Assembly (NCBI RefSeq): GCF_018614915.1
Contig: NZ_JAGGNU010000034.1
Coordinates: 211,196-275,195 of the forward strand
Direction: 5' to 3'
Origin: Variovorax paradoxus
GTDB lineage: Bacteria; Pseudomonadota; Gammaproteobacteria; Burkholderiales; Burkholderiaceae_C
Length of the DNA stretch: 64,000 nucleotides
The notes beneath the pieces are model-generated. The model did no database searches. It had not been told where the DNA came from and saw only the letters and a list, made by a program, of their open reading frames with translations. The position numbers were made by a program, and so were the translations under genes. Positions 18,391 to 28,433 of the stretch are shown here, piece by piece (the stretch's first letter is position 1; the number at the start of each line of letters is the position of its first letter).

Positions 18391-19596
18391 CTACGCGGCC
18401 AAAGCGCCTTCCGATCGGCGCGAGCGCCACCAGACCCGGCCGAACAGCAGTCCGCCGAGCGCCAGCACGGCCGCCGCCACCAGGAGCGGCACCGTGAACG
18501 AGCCCGTGCGCTGGGCCAGCGGCGCGGCGAACACCGGGCCGAGGATCTGGCCCACGCCGTAGGAAGCGGTTGCGTAGCCGATCAGCCCGGCCGCCGCATT
18601 GCCGCGCAGCCGCCGTGCATCCCGCATCGCGAACAGGGTGATGGCGGTGAACGGCATGCCCAGCAGCAGGCTGCCGAGCGTGAAGCCCGGGATCGTCGGC
18701 CAGGCGACCGACAGCACGACGCCCAGCGCCTGGAGCCCGTACGCTGCCGCCAGCAGCAGCCGGTTGTCCCAGTGCGTCGGCGCCCGTGCGCCGATCAGGG
18801 CGCCCGGCACGATCGCCAGCCCGAACAGCGGCCAGAAGAAGTCGGGCCAGGGGGAGCCGGGCAAGGCCTGCCGTGCGATCACCGGCAGAAAGGTCGCCGT
18901 GATGATGTAGCCGAAGCCCGCCACACCGTAGAGCGCAATCAGCCAGCGCGCGTCGCTGCGTGCGGCGGCGGACTCGGCCGCGCTGGGCGCTGCCGCCGCA
19001 TCCGCCGGCGCCGCGGCGTGCGCCGCTTCGCCGTCGCCGAAGACGCGCCAGAGCAGGGCAATCGCCACCAGCGACAACAGGCCGAAGCCGATCCAGCCGG
19101 CCTCCGAACCCCAGCGCCCGACCGCGCCGCCCAGCAGGCCCGTGACCGCGATGCCGACACCCGGCCCGGTGTAGATCACGCCCTGCAGCGTCGGGGCGTG
19201 CGTTTCCGCCAGCCGACGCAGGCCCCAGCCGGAGGCGAAGACGAAGGTCCAGGCGCTCATCACGCCGGCCGCCGTGCGCAGCACGCCCCAGACGGTGAAG
19301 CCCTGCAGCAGGCCCATGCCGAGCAGTAACGCCGCGGTGGCGACCAGCCCGCCGCGCACCATGCTGGCGGGCTTGAGCCGGATCGCCGCGCAGGACAGCG
19401 CGCCGAGGAAGTAGCCGAGGTAGTTGAGGGAGGCCAGCACGCCGCCGGCCTGCAGGTCCAGCTTGCCCTCATGCAGCATGATCGGCAGCATGGGCGTGAA
19501 TGCGAAGCGGCCCAGGCCCATCGCCACCGCCAAGCTGACCATGCAGGCCAGCGCAGCGCGCCAGGCCCCGCGCCGGTCCTTTCCGATCATCGACAT
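18391..19596 (-). CDS. YbfB/YjiJ-family MFS transporter
   Basis: A 401-residue integral membrane protein with about twelve hydrophobic segments. The N-terminal signature (AMGLGRFAFTPMLPIMLHEG, then LNYLGYFLGALSCAAI) is that of the YbfB/YjiJ family, whose substrates are unknown. A strong terminator follows. The gene starts 20 bases after the yejF stop, so it may be read from the yej operon as well. Confidence 0.85.
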   Translation of the reverse strand: MSMIGKDRRGAWRAALACMVSLAVAMGLGRFAFTPMLPIMLHEGKLDLQAGGVLASLNYLGYFLGALSCAAIRLKPASMVRGGLVATAALLLGMGLLQGFTVWGVLRTAAGVMSAWTFVFASGWGLRRLAETHAPTLQGVIYTGPGVGIAVTGLLGGAVGRWGSEAGWIGFGLLSLVAIALLWRVFGDGEAAHAAAPADAAAAPSAAESAAARSDARWLIALYGVAGFGYIITATFLPVIARQALPGSPWPDFFWPLFGLAIVPGALIGARAPTHWDNRLLLAAAYGLQALGVVLSVAWPTIPGFTLGSLLLGMPFTAITLFAMRDARRLRGNAAAGLIGYATASYGVGQILGPVFAAPLAQRTGSFTVPLLVAAAVLALGGLLFGRVWWRSRRSEGALAA

Positions 19597-19616
19597 TCCA
19601 CGCTCTCCGGATTTCT

Positions 19617-21232
<1,616 letters not shown>

Positions 21233-21236
<4 letters not shown>

Positions 21237-22273
21237 TTCTCGGCCTTGCGCGGATCGAGCGCATCGCGCAGCGCGTCGCCCATGAAAGTCAGCAGCATCA
21301 GCGTGAGCACCAGCACCCCGAAGGTCGACAGCGAGATCCACCAGGCGTCGATGTTGGCCTTGCCCTGGCTCAGCAGCTCGCCGAGCGACGGCGTTCCCGG
21401 CGGCACGCCCAGGCCCAGAAAATCGAGCGAGGTGAGCGCGAGGATCGCCGCGCTCATGCGAAAGGGCAGGAAGGTGACGACCGGCACCATGCTGTTGGGC
21501 AGGATGTGGCGCCACATGATCTGCAGGTTGCCGACGCCGAGCGCGCGCGCGGCGCGCACGTAGTCCATCTGCCGGTTGCGCAGGAACTCGGCGCGCACGT
21601 AGTCCGACAGGCCCATCCAGCCGAACAGGCTCAGGAGGATCAGCAGCAGCGCGACACTGGGGGCGAACACGGCGCTGAAGATGATCAGCAGGTACAGCTC
21701 GGGCATCGAGCCCCAGATCTCGATGAAGCGCTGGAAGGCCAGATCGGTCTTGCCGCCGAAGAAGCCCTGGATCGCGCCGGTGACGATGCCCAGCACCACG
21801 CCGATAAAGGTCAGGGCCAGCGCGAACAGCACGCTCACGCGAAAGCCGTAGATCAGCTGGGCCAGCAGATCGCGGCCGCGATCGTCGCTGCCGAAGAAGT
21901 TTTCGCCGGAAGGTGCCGCCGGGTTCGGCGACTTCGCGAAGTAGTTGAGCGTCTTGGGGCCGTAGGGATTGGGCGCGTAGATCGCCCAGTTGCTGCCTTG
22001 CGTGATGCGCTCCCGGATGAAGGGGTCGAGGTAGTCGGCCGGCGTCTCGAAGTCGCCGCCGAAGGTCTTCTCGGAATAGTCGCGCACCACCGGGAAATAG
22101 GTCCGCCCTTCGTAGCGCACCACCAGCGGCCTGTCGGTCGAGAGCATTTCGGCGAACAGGCTCAGCACCACGAGGACGCAGAAGAGCACCAGGCTCCAGA
22201 AGCCCAGCCGGTTGCGCTTGAAGCGCAGCCAGGCGCGACGCCCGGGCGAGATGGTGGCGGGTCGGCTAGTCAA
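21233..22273 (-). CDS. yejE: Peptide ABC transporter permease (YejE type)
   Basis: A 346-residue inner-membrane permease. A first membrane segment at about residues 25-44 (FWSLVLFCVLVVLSLFAEML) is followed by a long periplasmic loop with the YejE-typical YEGRTYFPVVRDYSEKTFGG and FGSDDRGRDLLAQLIYGFRV blocks. Four or five more segments and the EAA-type loop (YVRAARALGVGNLQIMWRHI) follow. It overlaps yejB by eight bases and yejF by four. Confidence 0.93.
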
Positions 22274-23300
22274 ACTTCACCCTCGGATCGACCAGGACGT
22301 AGCAGAGATCGGAGATCAGCTTGGTGACGAGCCCGATCAGCGTGAACAGATAAAGGGTTCCCAGCACCACCGGGTAGTCGCGCCGGATCACGCTCTCGTA
22401 GCTCAGGAGGCCGAGCCCGTCGAGCGAGAACAGGGTCTCGATCAGCAGCGACCCGGTGAAGAAGGCGCCGATGAAGGCGGCCGGAAAGCCGGTGATGATC
22501 GGGATCAGCGCGTTGCGGAACACGTGCTTCCACAGCACCTGGCGTTCGGCCAGGCCCTTGGCGCGCGCGGTCAGCACGTATTGCTTGCGGATCTCCTCGA
22601 GAAAGGAGTTCTTGGTCAGCATCGCGGTCACCGCAAAGCTGCCGAGCACCATCGCCGTGACGGGCAGCGCGATATGCCACAGGTAGTCGACCACCTTGGC
22701 GCCCCAGTTCAGGCTGTCCCAGTTGGGCGAGGTCAGGCCGCGCAGCGGGAACCACTGCAGCTGCCCGCCGAAGATCACCAGCAGCGCGACGCCGAGCACG
22801 AAACCCGGAATGGCATAGCCGACCAGCACGATCAGGGTGGTGACGAAATCGAATCGCGAGCCCGCCCGCACGGCCTTCGCCACGCCGAGCGGCACCGCGA
22901 TGAGATAGCTGATGAAGAAGGTCCACAAGCCGAGGCTGATGGACACCGGCAGCTTCTCCTTGACCAGTTGCCACACGTCCTTGTGCTGGTAGAAGCTGGT
23001 GCCCAGATCGAAGCGTGCGAAGGACTTCAGCATCAGCCAGAAGCGCTCGACGGGGGGTTTGTCGAAACCGTAGAGCTTCTTGATCTCCTCGATGCGCTTC
23101 TCGTCGAGTCCCTGCCGGCCGCGGTAGCCGGCGCCGGAACTGGCCGCGCGCTCGCCGCCCGAGTCGCGGCCCTGCAGCTGCGCCACCATCTGCTCCACCG
23201 GGCCGCCCGGCACGAACTGCACCGTGACGAAGGTCAAGAGCAGCACGCCGAACAGCGTGGGCACCATCAGCAGCAGGCGTTTGAGGATGTAGCTGGCCAT
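22266..23300 (-). CDS. yejB: Peptide ABC transporter permease (YejB type)
   Basis: A 344-residue permease with N-terminal membrane segment YILKRLLLMVPTLFGVLLLT and the DppB-like NFVPGGPVEQ-type motif (here FVPGGPVEQMVAQLQG). Five further segments and the EAA loop (YVLTARAKGLAERQVLWKHV) are present. It lies seven bases after yejA and overlaps yejE by eight bases. Confidence 0.93.
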   Translation of the reverse strand: MASYILKRLLLMVPTLFGVLLLTFVTVQFVPGGPVEQMVAQLQGRDSGGERAASSGAGYRGRQGLDEKRIEEIKKLYGFDKPPVERFWLMLKSFARFDLGTSFYQHKDVWQLVKEKLPVSISLGLWTFFISYLIAVPLGVAKAVRAGSRFDFVTTLIVLVGYAIPGFVLGVALLVIFGGQLQWFPLRGLTSPNWDSLNWGAKVVDYLWHIALPVTAMVLGSFAVTAMLTKNSFLEEIRKQYVLTARAKGLAERQVLWKHVFRNALIPIITGFPAAFIGAFFTGSLLIETLFSLDGLGLLSYESVIRRDYPVVLGTLYLFTLIGLVTKLISDLCYVLVDPRVKFD

Positions 23301-23307
23301 GGCGGTC

Positions 23308-25104
23308 TTATTTGTTGACGGGCGATGCCCACCAGGTGCTCATGGCCCAGGTGTCGGCCTGGTAGTAAGGCGGTATCACCTCGGGCAGCACGAAAGGCCG
23401 CGGCCGGTAACCGATCAGGAAGGCGTCACCGTAGTACTGCGGCACCGAGTAGTAGCCATGCGAGAGCACGCGGTCGAGCGCGCGCATCGCAGCGCTCAGC
23501 TCGGGCCGCGTGGCGGCGCCGACCACCTTCTGCAGGAGCGCGTCGATCGCCGGATCGGCAATGCCCCAGATGTTCGAGGAGCCGTGCGTGGCAGCCGCCT
23601 TGGAGCCGAAGAACTCCAGCAGCTCACCGCCGGGGGCTGTGGTGCCAGGCAGCCGTACGGAGGTCATCTCGAACTCGAAATTGTCCATGCGCTGCTGCGA
23701 GAGCGAGAAGTCCACCGTGCGAAAGCTCATCTGGATGCCGAGCTTCTGCAGCGCCGTCTGGAACGGCGTCGCGACGCGGATCAGCGAAGGCTGGTCGTTC
23801 AGGAATTCGATCGTGAAGACCTCGTTCTTTTCATTGCGCAGCGCACCGTCGCGGTAGGTCCAGCCTGCCTCGGCCAGCAGCGTCCGCGCCCGGCGCAAGT
23901 TCTCCCGCAGGCTGCCGGGCGGCGCAGTGCTCGGAGAGATCACGGCGGGGCCGAAGACCTCGGGCCGAAGCTTGGCACGAAGCGGCTCGAGCAGCGCCAG
24001 TTCGTCCGGCTTGGGCAAGCCTTCAGCATGGAACTCGCTGTTCGGGTAGTAGCCCTGCACCCGCTTGTACAGCCCATAGAAGAGCTGCTTGTTGAGCCAC
24101 TCGAAATCCATCGCCAGGCCGATCGCCTGCCGCACCCGGATGTCCTTGAATTTGGGGTTGCGCAGGTTGAACACGTAGCCCTGGAAGTCGCCCGGGTTCT
24201 TGTTTTCGAATGCGCGCTTCAGGATCTCGCCGGAGGTGAACTGCTTGCCCGTGTATTGGCGCGCCCAGTTGCGCGAGGTGAACTCGCGCATGAAGTCGTA
24301 CTCGCCGGCCTTCAGCCCTTCGAAGCGCGAGGTGTCGTCCAGGTAGATTTTGAAGGTGACGCGGTCGAAGTTGTAGAGGCCTTTTCGCACCGGAAGCCCG
24401 GCGCCCCAATAGTTGGGGTCGCGCGCGTAGGTGATGTCGCGGCCCATGCGGGGATTCGCGACCTTGTAGGGGCCCGAAGCGATCGGCACCTCGGTCGTGA
24501 CCTGGTCGAAAGGCTTGCCGGCGCCCCAGGCGCGGCTGAAGACCGCCATCCCGCCCACGACCAGCGGCAGCTCGGGGTTGGGATTGGCGAAGTCGAAGCG
24601 CACAGTTCGCTCGTCGATGGCCTTGGCGCCTTTCACCTCGGCATAGATCGTGCGGAACTGGGGTGCTGCCAACGGCCCGGTGAGCGTGGTGAAGGAATGC
24701 ACGACATCGGCCGCGAGCACCGGCGAGCCGTCGTTGAAGCGCGCCTTCGGATGGAGGCGAAAGGTGGCCGAGCGCTTGTCCGGCGCCACCTCGACGTCTT
24801 CGGCCAGGAGCCCGTAGGCGGTCGTCGGCTCCTCCGAGTTGCCGGTCAAGAGGCTCTCGAACATCAGGGGTCCCATGCCGTACGGCGCAGTGCCCTTGAG
24901 CGTGAACGGGTTGAACTTGTCGAAGTTGGTGGGCCGCGTGGGCGGCACCATGCGGATCTCGCCGCCCTTGGGCGCGTTCGGGTTCACATAGCTGAAGTGG
25001 GTGAAACCGGGCGCGTACTTGACGTCGCCGAACTGTGCGTAAGCATGGGCAGCCCATGAGGGGGCTGCCGAGAGTGCCAACACCAGAAGCAGCCAAGCTC
25101 GCAT
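23308..25104 (-). CDS. yejA: Extracellular peptide-binding protein (YejA type)
   Basis: A 598-residue periplasmic solute-binding protein of family 5. The signal peptide [18 protein letters not shown] ends near residue 18. The family N-terminus follows ([29 protein letters not shown]) with the typical DARFNDG-like block ([18 protein letters not shown]). In E. coli YejABEF takes up microcin C and peptides. It is the first gene of the operon and divergent from fabI across 37 bp. The frame is open upstream, but the signal peptide fixes the start at 25104. Confidence 0.92.
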   Translation of the reverse strand: MRAWLLLVLALSAAPSWAAHAYAQFGDVKYAPGFTHFSYVNPNAPKGGEIRMVPPTRPTNFDKFNPFTLKGTAPYGMGPLMFESLLTGNSEEPTTAYGLLAEDVEVAPDKRSATFRLHPKARFNDGSPVLAADVVHSFTTLTGPLAAPQFRTIYAEVKGAKAIDERTVRFDFANPNPELPLVVGGMAVFSRAWGAGKPFDQVTTEVPIASGPYKVANPRMGRDITYARDPNYWGAGLPVRKGLYNFDRVTFKIYLDDTSRFEGLKAGEYDFMREFTSRNWARQYTGKQFTSGEILKRAFENKNPGDFQGYVFNLRNPKFKDIRVRQAIGLAMDFEWLNKQLFYGLYKRVQGYYPNSEFHAEGLPKPDELALLEPLRAKLRPEVFGPAVISPSTAPPGSLRENLRRARTLLAEAGWTYRDGALRNEKNEVFTIEFLNDQPSLIRVATPFQTALQKLGIQMSFRTVDFSLSQQRMDNFEFEMTSVRLPGTTAPGGELLEFFGSKAAATHGSSNIWGIADPAIDALLQKVVGAATRPELSAAMRALDRVLSHGYYSVPQYYGDAFLIGYRPRPFVLPEVIPPYYQADTWAMSTWWASPVNK

Positions 25105-25141
25105 GCGAGAATTCTGCACAAGATTTTCACGAGGTCGCTTT

Positions 25142-25936
25142 ATGGGCTTTCTTTCCGGCAAAAAATTCCTGATCACCGGCGTGCTGAGCAATCGCTCCAT
25201 TGCCTATGGCATCGCCAAGGCCTGCCGCCAACAGGGCGCCGAACTCGCATTCAGCTATGTCGGCGAACGCTTCAAGGATCGCATCACCGAGTTCGCGGCC
25301 GACTTCGATTCGAAGCTGGTCTTCGACTGCGACGTGGGCGACGACGCCCAGATCGCCAAGCTCTTCACTGATCTCTCCCAGACCTGGCCCACCTTCGACG
25401 GCTTCGTCCACAGCATCGGATTCGCGCCGCGCGAGGCGATCGCCGGCGACTTCCTCGACGGCCTCTCGCGCGAGGCCTTCAAGGTCGCGCACGACATCAG
25501 CGCCTACAGCTTCCCGGCGATGGCCAAGGCGGCCCTGCCCTACCTCAACGACAAGTCGGCACTGCTCACGCTGACCTACCTGGGCGCGCTGCGCGTGCTG
25601 CCCAACTACAACACCATGGGCCTGGCCAAGGCTTCGCTCGAGGCTTCGGTGCGCTACCTTGCCGAGTCGCTGGGTCCCAAGGGCATGCGCGTGAACGGCA
25701 TCAGCGCCGGCCCGATCAAGACGCTGGCCGCCAGCGGCATCAAGGGCTTCGGCAAGATTCTCTCGGTGGTGGCCGAGGTGTCGCCGATCCGTCGCAACGT
25801 GACCATCGAGGAAGTGGGCAACGTGGCCGCTTTCCTGATGAGCGACCTCGCCAGCGGCGTGACCGCCGAGATCACCTACGTCGACGGCGGCTTCAGCCAC
25901 GTCGTAGGCGGCATCGCCGAGCCGGCGGGCGCCTGA
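25142..25936 (+). CDS. fabI: Enoyl-[acyl-carrier-protein] reductase (NADH)
   Basis: It reduces trans-2-enoyl-ACP in the last step of each fatty-acid elongation cycle. The 264-residue SDR-fold protein has the FabI nucleotide motif ([18 protein letters not shown]) and the Tyr-x6-Tyr-x6-Lys catalytic array in [21 protein letters not shown]. The ATG at 25142 starts [13 protein letters not shown], the normal family start; 13 extra upstream codons overlap the yejA promoter region and were left out. It is the usual target of triclosan. Confidence 0.96.
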   Translation: MGFLSGKKFLITGVLSNRSIAYGIAKACRQQGAELAFSYVGERFKDRITEFAADFDSKLVFDCDVGDDAQIAKLFTDLSQTWPTFDGFVHSIGFAPREAIAGDFLDGLSREAFKVAHDISAYSFPAMAKAALPYLNDKSALLTLTYLGALRVLPNYNTMGLAKASLEASVRYLAESLGPKGMRVNGISAGPIKTLAASGIKGFGKILSVVAEVSPIRRNVTIEEVGNVAAFLMSDLASGVTAEITYVDGGFSHVVGGIAEPAGA

Positions 25937-25946
25937 TCCGACGCCC

Positions 25947-26801
25947 GTGCTGACGCGCCGCTCGCTGCTGGCCGCTGCGGGCGCCCTCGCGCTCGGACCC
26001 TCGCTCGCCTTCGCCAAGCCCGCCGCGCCGGCGCTGATGCTGGCCGATGTCTATCGGCGCGGCATGCCGCTCGAGGACTACTGGGTCAGCGAGAAGTACG
26101 ACGGCGTGCGCGGCTACTGGGACGGCAGGCAGCTCTGGACGCGCGGCGGCGAGCGCGTTTTCGCACCTTCATGGTTCATTGCAGCCCTGCCCGCCACACC
26201 GATGGACGGCGAACTGTGGGTCGGCCGCGGCCGCTTCGCGCAGGCGGTGTCCACGGTGCGCAGCCAGACGCCGAACGACGCGGCATGGCACGAGATGCGC
26301 TTCATGGTTTTCGACCTCCCAGCCCAGCCCGGTGATTTCACGGCACGCCTCGCGACGCTCCGAAAGTTGCTGCCCCTGACCGACGCACCCTGGATCGTGC
26401 CGGTGCCGCAGTTGCGGGCGTCGACGCATGCGGCCCTGCAGGCGCTGCTCGACAAGACGGTGCGCATGGGCGGCGAAGGGCTGATGCTGCATCGCGGTTC
26501 GGCGCTCTACCGCGCCGAACGCAACGCCGACCTGCTCAAGGTCAAGCCCTTCGACGACGCCGATGCGCGCGTGCTCGCGCACGTGCCCGGCCGCGGCAAA
26601 CACGCGGGCCGCATGGGCGCGCTGCTGGTCGAGACGCCCGAAGGCAAGCGCTTCAAGCTCGGCGGCGGCTTCAGCGATGCCCAGCGCGAGACGCCGCCGA
26701 CCATCGGCAGCTGGGTGAGCTATCGCTACAACGGCACGAACCCCGGCGGCCTGCCGAGGTTCGCGCGCTTCCTGCGGGTGCGCGGAGACCTCGCGTCCTG
26801 A
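25947..26801 (+). CDS. Exported ATP-dependent DNA ligase, LigE type
   Basis: A 284-residue minimal DNA ligase. Nucleotidyltransferase motifs are in order: motif I with adenylated Lys50 (SEKYDGVRGYWDG), motif III-like MDGELWVGRG, motif IV GGEGLMLHRG and motif V LLKVKPFDD. A small OB domain follows (RMGALLVETPEGKRFKLGGG). The N-terminus LTRRSLLAAAGALALGPSLAFA is a twin-arginine-like export signal cut near residue 23. LigE enzymes are known as periplasmic ligases of some Proteobacteria, with proposed roles in DNA uptake or biofilm DNA. The start is a GTG, ten bases after fabI. Confidence 0.87.
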   Translation: MLTRRSLLAAAGALALGPSLAFAKPAAPALMLADVYRRGMPLEDYWVSEKYDGVRGYWDGRQLWTRGGERVFAPSWFIAALPATPMDGELWVGRGRFAQAVSTVRSQTPNDAAWHEMRFMVFDLPAQPGDFTARLATLRKLLPLTDAPWIVPVPQLRASTHAALQALLDKTVRMGGEGLMLHRGSALYRAERNADLLKVKPFDDADARVLAHVPGRGKHAGRMGALLVETPEGKRFKLGGGFSDAQRETPPTIGSWVSYRYNGTNPGGLPRFARFLRVRGDLAS

Positions 26802-26822
26802 AGCCTCCCGCGTGCCGCTGCC

Positions 26823-27380
26823 TTACTTCGGCAGCAGCACCTTGTCGACGACGTGGATCACGCCGTTGGACTGGTACACGTCAGCCGTGCTCACGGTGGC
26901 CCAGCCGCCGTTCTCGTCGCCGACCATGATCTTGCCGCCGCTCGCCTTGGCCGTCAGCGTGCCGCCGGCCACGGTCTTGAGCGTGGCCATGCCTTTGCCG
27001 TCCATGATCTGCCCGCCGAGCGCGGCCGCGTCCAGCTTGCCGGGGACCACGTGGTAGGTCAGGACGCTCGTGAGCTTGCCCTTGTTCTCTGGCTTCAGCA
27101 GCGTTTCGACCGTGCCCGCGGGCAAGCCAGCGAAGGCCGTATTGGTCGGCGCGAACACCGTGAACGGGCCCGGCCCCTTGAGGGTCTCGACCAGGCCCGC
27201 GGCCTTGACGGCGGCAACCAGCGTGGTGTGGTCCCTGGAATTGACGGCGTTGTCGATGATGTCCTTGGTGGCGAACATCGGCGCGCCGCCGACCATGACT
27301 TGCGCCACGGCCGAGGCCGCGCCGGCAGCCATCGCTACGGCCAGGGCGAGGGAGGCAAAACGGTGGGATCTGGGGTTCAT
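26823..27380 (-). CDS. Secreted fasciclin (FAS1) domain protein
   Basis: A 185-residue exported protein. The signal peptide (MNPRSHRFASLALAVAMAAG, then AASAVAQ) is cut near residue 27. One FAS1 domain fills the rest, with H1 motif GPFTVFAPTNTAFAGLPAGT and H2-like TYHVVPGKLD, NGVIHVVDKVLLPK. An AGGAG ribosome site supports the ATG at 27380. FAS1 proteins act in adhesion or under ECF sigma control. It converges on the ligase gene. Confidence 0.9.
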   Translation of the reverse strand: MNPRSHRFASLALAVAMAAGAASAVAQVMVGGAPMFATKDIIDNAVNSRDHTTLVAAVKAAGLVETLKGPGPFTVFAPTNTAFAGLPAGTVETLLKPENKGKLTSVLTYHVVPGKLDAAALGGQIMDGKGMATLKTVAGGTLTAKASGGKIMVGDENGGWATVSTADVYQSNGVIHVVDKVLLPK

Positions 27381-27542
27381 GAAAGGCTCCTGTGGGTTTG
27401 AAACCGCCGCAGAAAGCGCGACGGCTGCAACCAATACGGGAAGCTCGCCAAAGCGGATTCAATGCACCGCGCGCGATGCCGCGCTTCAGTTGGCTTGCGC
27501 AGTGCCCTACGATCGCCGCATGCGCAAGTCGAACCCTTCACG

Positions 27543-28412
27543 GTGACGTTGACCGGACCAATCGTCCTGGCCGTGCTGTGCGGCGCCTTGCTCCATGCCG
27601 GGTGGAACGCACTGATCAAGGCAGGCCTCGACAAGCCGCTCGACACCGCGCTGGTCCACAGCCTCGGCATCTTCGTCGCGATTCCGCTCTTGGTGCTGAC
27701 CGGCCTTCCGGCACCCGCCGCATGGCCCTTCATGGCTGCATCGCTCGCGATCCACCTCGGCTACTACATCACGCTGGCCGGCGCCTACAAGCACGGAGAC
27801 CTCGGCCTGACCTACCCGGTCATGCGAGGCTGCGCGCCCCTCATGGTGGCGATCGGCAGCATGGTCTTCATCGGCGAAGGCATCTCGGCCGCGGCCTGGG
27901 CCGGGGTGGCCATTCTCTGCGCCGGGGTCGTCGTGCTCGGTCTCTCGCGCGCGGCCCTGCAGGGCGGCGATGAAGCGCGGCGGCGCAAGGCGCTGGGCTT
28001 CGCATTCGCCAACGCCGCCATCATCGCGCTCTATACGGTGATCGACGGCATCGGCGTGCGCCTCTCGGGCAACGCGTTGGCCTATGTGGCAGGCTTGTTC
28101 GTGTTCGACGGCATCCCGTACCTGCTGCTGGTGCTCTGGCGGCGGCCGGGCCAGCGCCGTGCCGCGCTGGCCTACATGGCGGGGCGATGGCCGGTCGCGA
28201 TGATCGGCACCCTCGCCTCTCTGGCGAGCTACGGCATCGCGCTATGGGCCATGACGCGCGCGCCGGTCGCAGTCGTCGCGGCGCTGCGCGAGACCTCGGT
28301 GCTGTTCGCCGCGCTGATCGGCACCCTCTTCCTGCGCGAGGCCTTCGGCTGGCAGCGCGCCGCCGGCACCTTGGTCATCGTGGCCGGCGTGATGATCCTG
28401 CGCCTGGGCTGA
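27543..28412 (+). CDS. EamA-family transporter
   Basis: A 289-residue membrane protein with about ten hydrophobic segments in two EamA repeats (GPIVLAVLCGALLHAGWNAL near the N-terminus; VVAALRETSVLFAALIGTLF in the second half). The GTG at 27543 was chosen because the first membrane segment follows directly; the frame is open to an ATG at 27462, which would add a basic, non-hydrophobic 27 residues. Divergent from the fasciclin gene. Substrate unknown. Confidence 0.82.
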   Translation: MTLTGPIVLAVLCGALLHAGWNALIKAGLDKPLDTALVHSLGIFVAIPLLVLTGLPAPAAWPFMAASLAIHLGYYITLAGAYKHGDLGLTYPVMRGCAPLMVAIGSMVFIGEGISAAAWAGVAILCAGVVVLGLSRAALQGGDEARRRKALGFAFANAAIIALYTVIDGIGVRLSGNALAYVAGLFVFDGIPYLLLVLWRRPGQRRAALAYMAGRWPVAMIGTLASLASYGIALWAMTRAPVAVVAALRETSVLFAALIGTLFLREAFGWQRAAGTLVIVAGVMILRLG

Positions 28413-28433
28413 GCCCCGGACGCAGCCGCCACT

